Below, piece after piece: positions 13,346 through 16,561 of a stretch of 16,561 bases of DNA. The DNA is taken from the NCBI GenBank assembly GCA_002409145.1, contig DHUL01000027.1, positions 12,053-28,613 on the forward strand, read 5' to 3'. The notes below the pieces were generated by a model. The model saw only the letters and a list, made by a program, of their open reading frames with translations. It ran no database searches and was not told the origin of the DNA. Source of the stretch: Bacteroidales bacterium UBA5235 (GTDB taxonomy: Bacteria; Bacteroidota; Bacteroidia; Bacteroidales; VadinHA17). The position numbers were made by a program, and so were the translations under genes. The number at the start of each line of letters is the position of its first letter. The stretch's first letter is position 1.

Positions 13346-15223
13346 ATGAATATACCGGATCAGGTTATATATATAAATGAGGATAGGTGCCGCAATTCTT
13401 ATTCATGTGTAAGGGTATGTCCGGTGAATGCCATTGAGGTAAAGCCTGAGAGAGCGCATCCGGTGATAATAGCTGACAGGTGCATTGGGTGCGGCCTCTG
13501 TTTCCTGGCATGTTCTCCCCGGGCCATTGAGTTCAGGGATTCACGCAGCCAGGTGAAGCAGTTACTGAACTCTGGCCGCCGTACTGCAGCACTGATAGCT
13601 CCAAGCATCGCATCGGAGTTTGATGACATAACCGACTACCGCAAGTTTGTGGGGATGATACGTAGCCTGGGGTTCACGTATGTTCATGAGGTATCCTTTG
13701 GTGTTGACCTGGTGGCTTATGCATACAGGAATCTCTTCGAGGAGTCAAGCGGGAAGTATTATATCACTTCCAACTGTCCTTCCATAGTTGAAATGATAGA
13801 AAAGTATCATCCGGACCTGGTTCCCAACCTTGCACCGCTGGTTTCACCCATGATTGCAACGGCAATGGTGACACGTGATCTCTACGGTGAGGATGTGGCA
13901 AACGTTTTCATCGGACCCTGTATTGACATCAAGGCTGAAGCAACCCTTTACAAAGACAGAAATCTGGTGGAGGCTGTTCTGACGTTCATTGAGATCAGGC
14001 AGCTCTTCGAAGAGTTTGAGATACAGGAGAAGACTGTCAAGATGGCTGAGTTTGATCCTCCCTACGGCAACTGGGGTGCGCTCTATCCTTACCCTGCAGG
14101 CATACTTCAGGCTGCAGGTATCAAGCGCGATATTGTATCAAGCCAGGTCATCACCGCCTCCGGTTCTGAAGATGTAAAAGAGGCCATCAGTGACTTTGAC
14201 CATCACATTGACACCATCAGGCATCACTTCAATCTCTTTTTCTGTCCGGGATGCATGCTCGGTCCTGGCATGATCAGGCATGACGAACGCTTCAGGCGCC
14301 GTTCGCTTGTGAAGCAGTATGCCGAGAAGCGCGTTGAGGCCCTGAACAAGAAACAGTGGGAGAAGGACATGGAGCGGTGGTCAAATCTTGATCTCTCGCA
14401 TCAGTTTAAGGTTAATGACCAGCGGATTCCGGATCCGTCCCCGGAAGCCATCATAGAGGTTATGAAGATCATCGGTAAAGGCAGCCGTGCCGAAGAGCTC
14501 AATTGTAATGCCTGCGGTTACGGATCATGCAGGGAGTTTGCCGCCACCGTGGCAAAAGGACTTGCTGTTCCAGAGATGTGCCACACCTACAATCTGCGCA
14601 ACAAACAGGAGTATATTGAGACACTGAGGCAGACCAACAAGAAGCTCTCGGAGACGAAAAAAGCCCTGAAGGAATCGGAAGAACAGGCTATGCGTGAAAA
14701 GGATGCGGCACAGGATGCCTCTGACACAATGAACAGTATGCTCAACAAGCTGCCCAACGGGGTTGTAATAGTAGATAATGACCTTAAGATACTGCAGTCA
14801 AACGAACGTTTCCTGGAGATAATAGGTGAAGATGCGAAGGCTATTGCAGAGATCATCCCGGGCCTTCGCGGAGCCGATCTGAAAACCCTGTTGCCATTCA
14901 ATGTGTACAATATCTTCTCCTTCGTTTTGCGTGAAAACGAATCAGTCATCAGCCGTGACGTACAACTTGAGGACCGGATGTTCAACATCTCTATCTTCCC
15001 GATCAGGCAGAACAGGATTGCCGGTGCAGTTATCCGTGACCTCTTCTCCCCGGAGGTGCAGCGTGAGGAGGTGATCAACAGGGTTTCCGATGTTATTGAC
15101 AAGAACCTTGAAATGGTTCAGAAGATAGGGTTCCTCCTGGGTGAAGGAGCCTCAGATACCGAGAAGATGCTCAACTCAATCGTCGAATCGTTCCGCCAGA
15201 AGAAGAATGCAACCGGAAAGTAA
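13346..15223 (+). CDS. Sensory [FeFe]-hydrogenase-like protein with PAS domain (phosphatase-linked, group C-like)
   Basis: The 625 residues contain in order: two ferredoxin motifs, an H-cluster domain (about 78-310), a Fes-type [4Fe-4S] motif (C387, C390, C395, C412), a coiled coil (about 420-465), a PAS domain (about 465-565) and a C-terminal helical tail. The first ferredoxin motif has Ser18 in place of its second Cys (C15, S18, C21, C25); the second is complete (C46, C49, C52, C56). L1 is TSNCP, so ligand C144 remains but the proton-transfer Cys is Asn143. L2 is GPCIDIKAE (C192), with Ile at the K358 position. L3 is FFCPGC (C300, C303), a CX2C pair rather than the CX3C of catalytic enzymes. 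It is clearly paralogous to the kinase fusion at 6789-8759 over the first 400 residues. The phosphatase gene follows with a 17-base overlap, so the PAS end probably signals to it. Confidence 0.92.
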   Translation: MNIPDQVIYINEDRCRNSYSCVRVCPVNAIEVKPERAHPVIIADRCIGCGLCFLACSPRAIEFRDSRSQVKQLLNSGRRTAALIAPSIASEFDDITDYRKFVGMIRSLGFTYVHEVSFGVDLVAYAYRNLFEESSGKYYITSNCPSIVEMIEKYHPDLVPNLAPLVSPMIATAMVTRDLYGEDVANVFIGPCIDIKAEATLYKDRNLVEAVLTFIEIRQLFEEFEIQEKTVKMAEFDPPYGNWGALYPYPAGILQAAGIKRDIVSSQVITASGSEDVKEAISDFDHHIDTIRHHFNLFFCPGCMLGPGMIRHDERFRRRSLVKQYAEKRVEALNKKQWEKDMERWSNLDLSHQFKVNDQRIPDPSPEAIIEVMKIIGKGSRAEELNCNACGYGSCREFAATVAKGLAVPEMCHTYNLRNKQEYIETLRQTNKKLSETKKALKESEEQAMREKDAAQDASDTMNSMLNKLPNGVVIVDNDLKILQSNERFLEIIGEDAKAIAEIIPGLRGADLKTLLPFNVYNIFSFVLRENESVISRDVQLEDRMFNISIFPIRQNRIAGAVIRDLFSPEVQREEVINRVSDVIDKNLEMVQKIGFLLGEGASDTEKMLNSIVESFRQKKNATGK

Positions 15224-16421
15224 CGCTACAGCAGTACTGGAGAGGCAGTTCTTCATCGAAGTGAACAGCCAGCAGCGTAATCATCACGATGAGCGTATCT
15301 GTGGCGATGTTTTCCTGTCAGTGAACGTGCGTGAAGAAAACCGGATAATTACTGTTCTCTCTGACGGCATGGGGCATGGTGTAAAGGCAAATATTCTGGC
15401 AACCCTGACCTCTACCATGGCCCTCAACTTCACCCGCGAGCACAAGGAGTCTGACCGTATTGCAGAAATTATCATGAACACCCTCCCGGTATGCTCCGAA
15501 AGGAAGATCAGCTATGCAACGTTTTCAATAGTTGACGTTGAGAGTGACGGCCGGACCAACATACTTGAGTATGACAACCCTCAATGTATAGTACTCAGGG
15601 GCAGTCAGCCGTTTGAGCCTGACTGGAAGGATGTTGTCCTTGACAAGGGGAGAAATGCCGGCAAGGTCCTGCACAAATGCACCTTTTATCCGGCCAAGGA
15701 GGACCGGATCATACTGCTCTCCGATGGTGTTGCGCAGAGCGGAATGGGGTCAGCTGCCTGGCCACTGGGCTGGGAGCGCGACAGCGTACAGCAGTATGCC
15801 TCTTCACTTGTTGCCAGTGAACCCTCAATATCTGCCTCCACCCTGGCGGCCAAGATTGTCAACATGGCCTACAAACATGACAATTACGAGGCAAAGGATG
15901 ACATTTCATGTGCAATCCTTTACTTCAGGGAACCGCGCAAGTTATTGATATGTACAGGCCCCCCGTACGAGGAGGAGAAGGATAAGGAGCTTGCAGAGAG
16001 GGTGACAGGATACAAGGGCAAAGTGATATTATGCGGTGGCACCACCGCAGATATTGTAGCACGGGAACTGAACCGGAAGATCGTTGACGAACTGGTCTTC
16101 GAAGATCCCGACCTGCCACCCGAGAGCTTCATGGAGGGGGTAGACCTCGTAACTGAAGGAATACTTACCCTGCAGAAAGTAAACGAGCTTGTCAAGGGTT
16201 ATAAAAACAGTGTCAGGCTCGGGAATGGACCGGCTGACAAGATAGTAAGAATGATAATGGAAAGCGATGAGATCAACTTCATTGTCGGCACACGCATCAA
16301 CGTAGCCCACCAGGATCCTACGCTTCCTGTCGATCTTGAGATACGGCGTACAGTTGTCAAACGCATAGCCCGTATCCTTGAGGATAAGTGGCTGAAGCAG
16401 GTCAGTGTTGACTATATCTGA
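15207..16421 (+). CDS. SpoIIE/PP2C-type serine phosphatase linked to sensory hydrogenase
   Basis: The start chosen is ATG 15207, inside the end of the sensor gene and preceded by purine-rich AGAAGA. The frame is open further upstream but encodes basic, low-complexity sequence there. The 404 residues begin with a PP2C/SpoIIE domain (about 12-240). Metal-binding acidic residues are seen in LSDGMGHG (D53), LLSDGV (D173) and KDDIS (D231/D232). It would dephosphorylate Ser/Thr on a partner such as an anti-sigma-factor antagonist; no such partner is visible here. The C-terminal 160 residues (about 245-404) form a second domain with a glycine-rich turn, GKVILCGGTTADIVARELN (271-289), and GVDLVTEGILTL (311-322). 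A similar tail accompanies hydrogenase-linked phosphatases, but its role is unknown to me. No membrane segment is present. It is the last gene of the rightward run. Confidence 0.88.
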   Translation: MQPESNATAVLERQFFIEVNSQQRNHHDERICGDVFLSVNVREENRIITVLSDGMGHGVKANILATLTSTMALNFTREHKESDRIAEIIMNTLPVCSERKISYATFSIVDVESDGRTNILEYDNPQCIVLRGSQPFEPDWKDVVLDKGRNAGKVLHKCTFYPAKEDRIILLSDGVAQSGMGSAAWPLGWERDSVQQYASSLVASEPSISASTLAAKIVNMAYKHDNYEAKDDISCAILYFREPRKLLICTGPPYEEEKDKELAERVTGYKGKVILCGGTTADIVARELNRKIVDELVFEDPDLPPESFMEGVDLVTEGILTLQKVNELVKGYKNSVRLGNGPADKIVRMIMESDEINFIVGTRINVAHQDPTLPVDLEIRRTVVKRIARILEDKWLKQVSVDYI

Positions 16422-16490
16422 GTTATAAGGCAAGAGTCAGTAGGCAGTAGGCGATAGTGTAAATATCTCACATTCAGCGATTTGCGTCAC

Positions 16491-16561
16491 ATGACCGCAA
16501 GACCGCATGACCGCAAGACCGCATGACCGCAAGACCGCATGACCGCAAGACCGCAAGACCG
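16491..16561. repeat. 16-bp tandem repeat (two 8-bp half-units), running off the window
   Basis: Four exact copies of ATGACCGCAAGACCGC stand head to tail at 16491-16506, 16507-16522, 16523-16538 and 16539-16554. They are followed by AAGACCG, where the pattern slips. Each unit is two 8-base halves, GACCGCAA and GACCGCAT, so it grew from an 8-mer. It begins 69 bases after the phosphatase stop and continues past the window edge. There are no spacers, so it is not CRISPR. It may be a polymorphic intergenic satellite. Confidence 0.9.

Noticed and set aside
14587..15102. Minus-strand open frame (171 codons) within the PAS part of the sensor gene
   Set aside because: It is a Ser-rich shadow of the coiled-coil and PAS region, with no recognisable domain.
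15141..15206. Upstream ATG at 15141 as the start of the phosphatase
   Set aside because: The extra 22 residues overlap the sensor gene by 83 bases and are Arg/Ser-rich without family match; ATG 15207 has a purine-rich leader and the usual short overlap.
13346..15223. Histidine kinase domain at the C-terminus of the PAS sensor
   Set aside because: There is no H-box, N-box or G-box after the PAS domain, only about 60 residues of helical tail.
16491..16561. CRISPR array
   Set aside because: The repeats are contiguous with no unique spacers, and no cas gene is nearby.

Overview
The window looks like a chromosomal piece from a member of the Bacteroidetes, probably an anaerobe of the Bacteroidales or a related order. 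Three things suggest this: a Bacteroidetes-type M14 peptidase, promoter-like sites of the form TTTG-N19-TAnnTTTG in place of a classical -35/-10, and weak Shine-Dalgarno sequences. Genes are packed tightly, and no gene-free stretch exceeds about 150 bases. No tRNA, rRNA, transposase or CRISPR array was seen.

Layout. (1) 1-1518 (+) is the 3' part of a secreted-type M14 zinc carboxypeptidase, cut by the window edge. (2) 3579-1622 (-) holds hydG, the radical-SAM maturase of the [FeFe]-hydrogenase H-cluster, followed by a protein made of two fused TM1266-type domains. (3) 12904-3661 (-) is one long, tight gene run: NuoE/HydC-like, NuoF/HydB-like, a HydA-like H-cluster protein, an H-cluster protein fused to a histidine kinase, a receiver, a receiver-histidine kinase, the redox repressor Rex, and a RibF paralogue. 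(4) 13012-16421 (+) is a divergent run: a small [2Fe-2S] thioredoxin-fold protein, a second H-cluster sensor with a PAS domain, and a SpoIIE/PP2C phosphatase. (5) The window ends in a 16-bp tandem repeat.

The two divergent runs share a short AT-rich intergenic region. It contains a perfect Rex-type palindrome (12970-12987) beside a near-consensus Bacteroidetes promoter for the leftward run. Because rex lies in that run, NADH/NAD+-responsive autoregulation is likely.

The genes resemble the HydABC plus HydS, kinase and phosphatase clusters known around electron-bifurcating [FeFe] hydrogenases. The unusual point is that no H-cluster protein here keeps the proton-transfer cysteine of the L1 motif (TSCCP). 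It is Ala in the HydA-like protein, Asp in the kinase fusion and Asn in the PAS protein. The HydA-like protein has also lost the two proton-path glutamates and the lysine that contacts the cluster. Its HydB-like partner has lost three of four N-terminal [2Fe-2S] cysteines and carries Lys at a flavin-site Asp. The RibF paralogue has a degenerate riboflavin-kinase half. My reading, which is inference, is that this is a HydABC-derived complex that has moved away from fast H2 turnover toward redox or H2 sensing or another reaction. It is paired with two paralogous H-cluster sensors driving opposite outputs, a kinase and a phosphatase. A normal catalytic hydrogenase, HydE and HydF may lie elsewhere in the genome.
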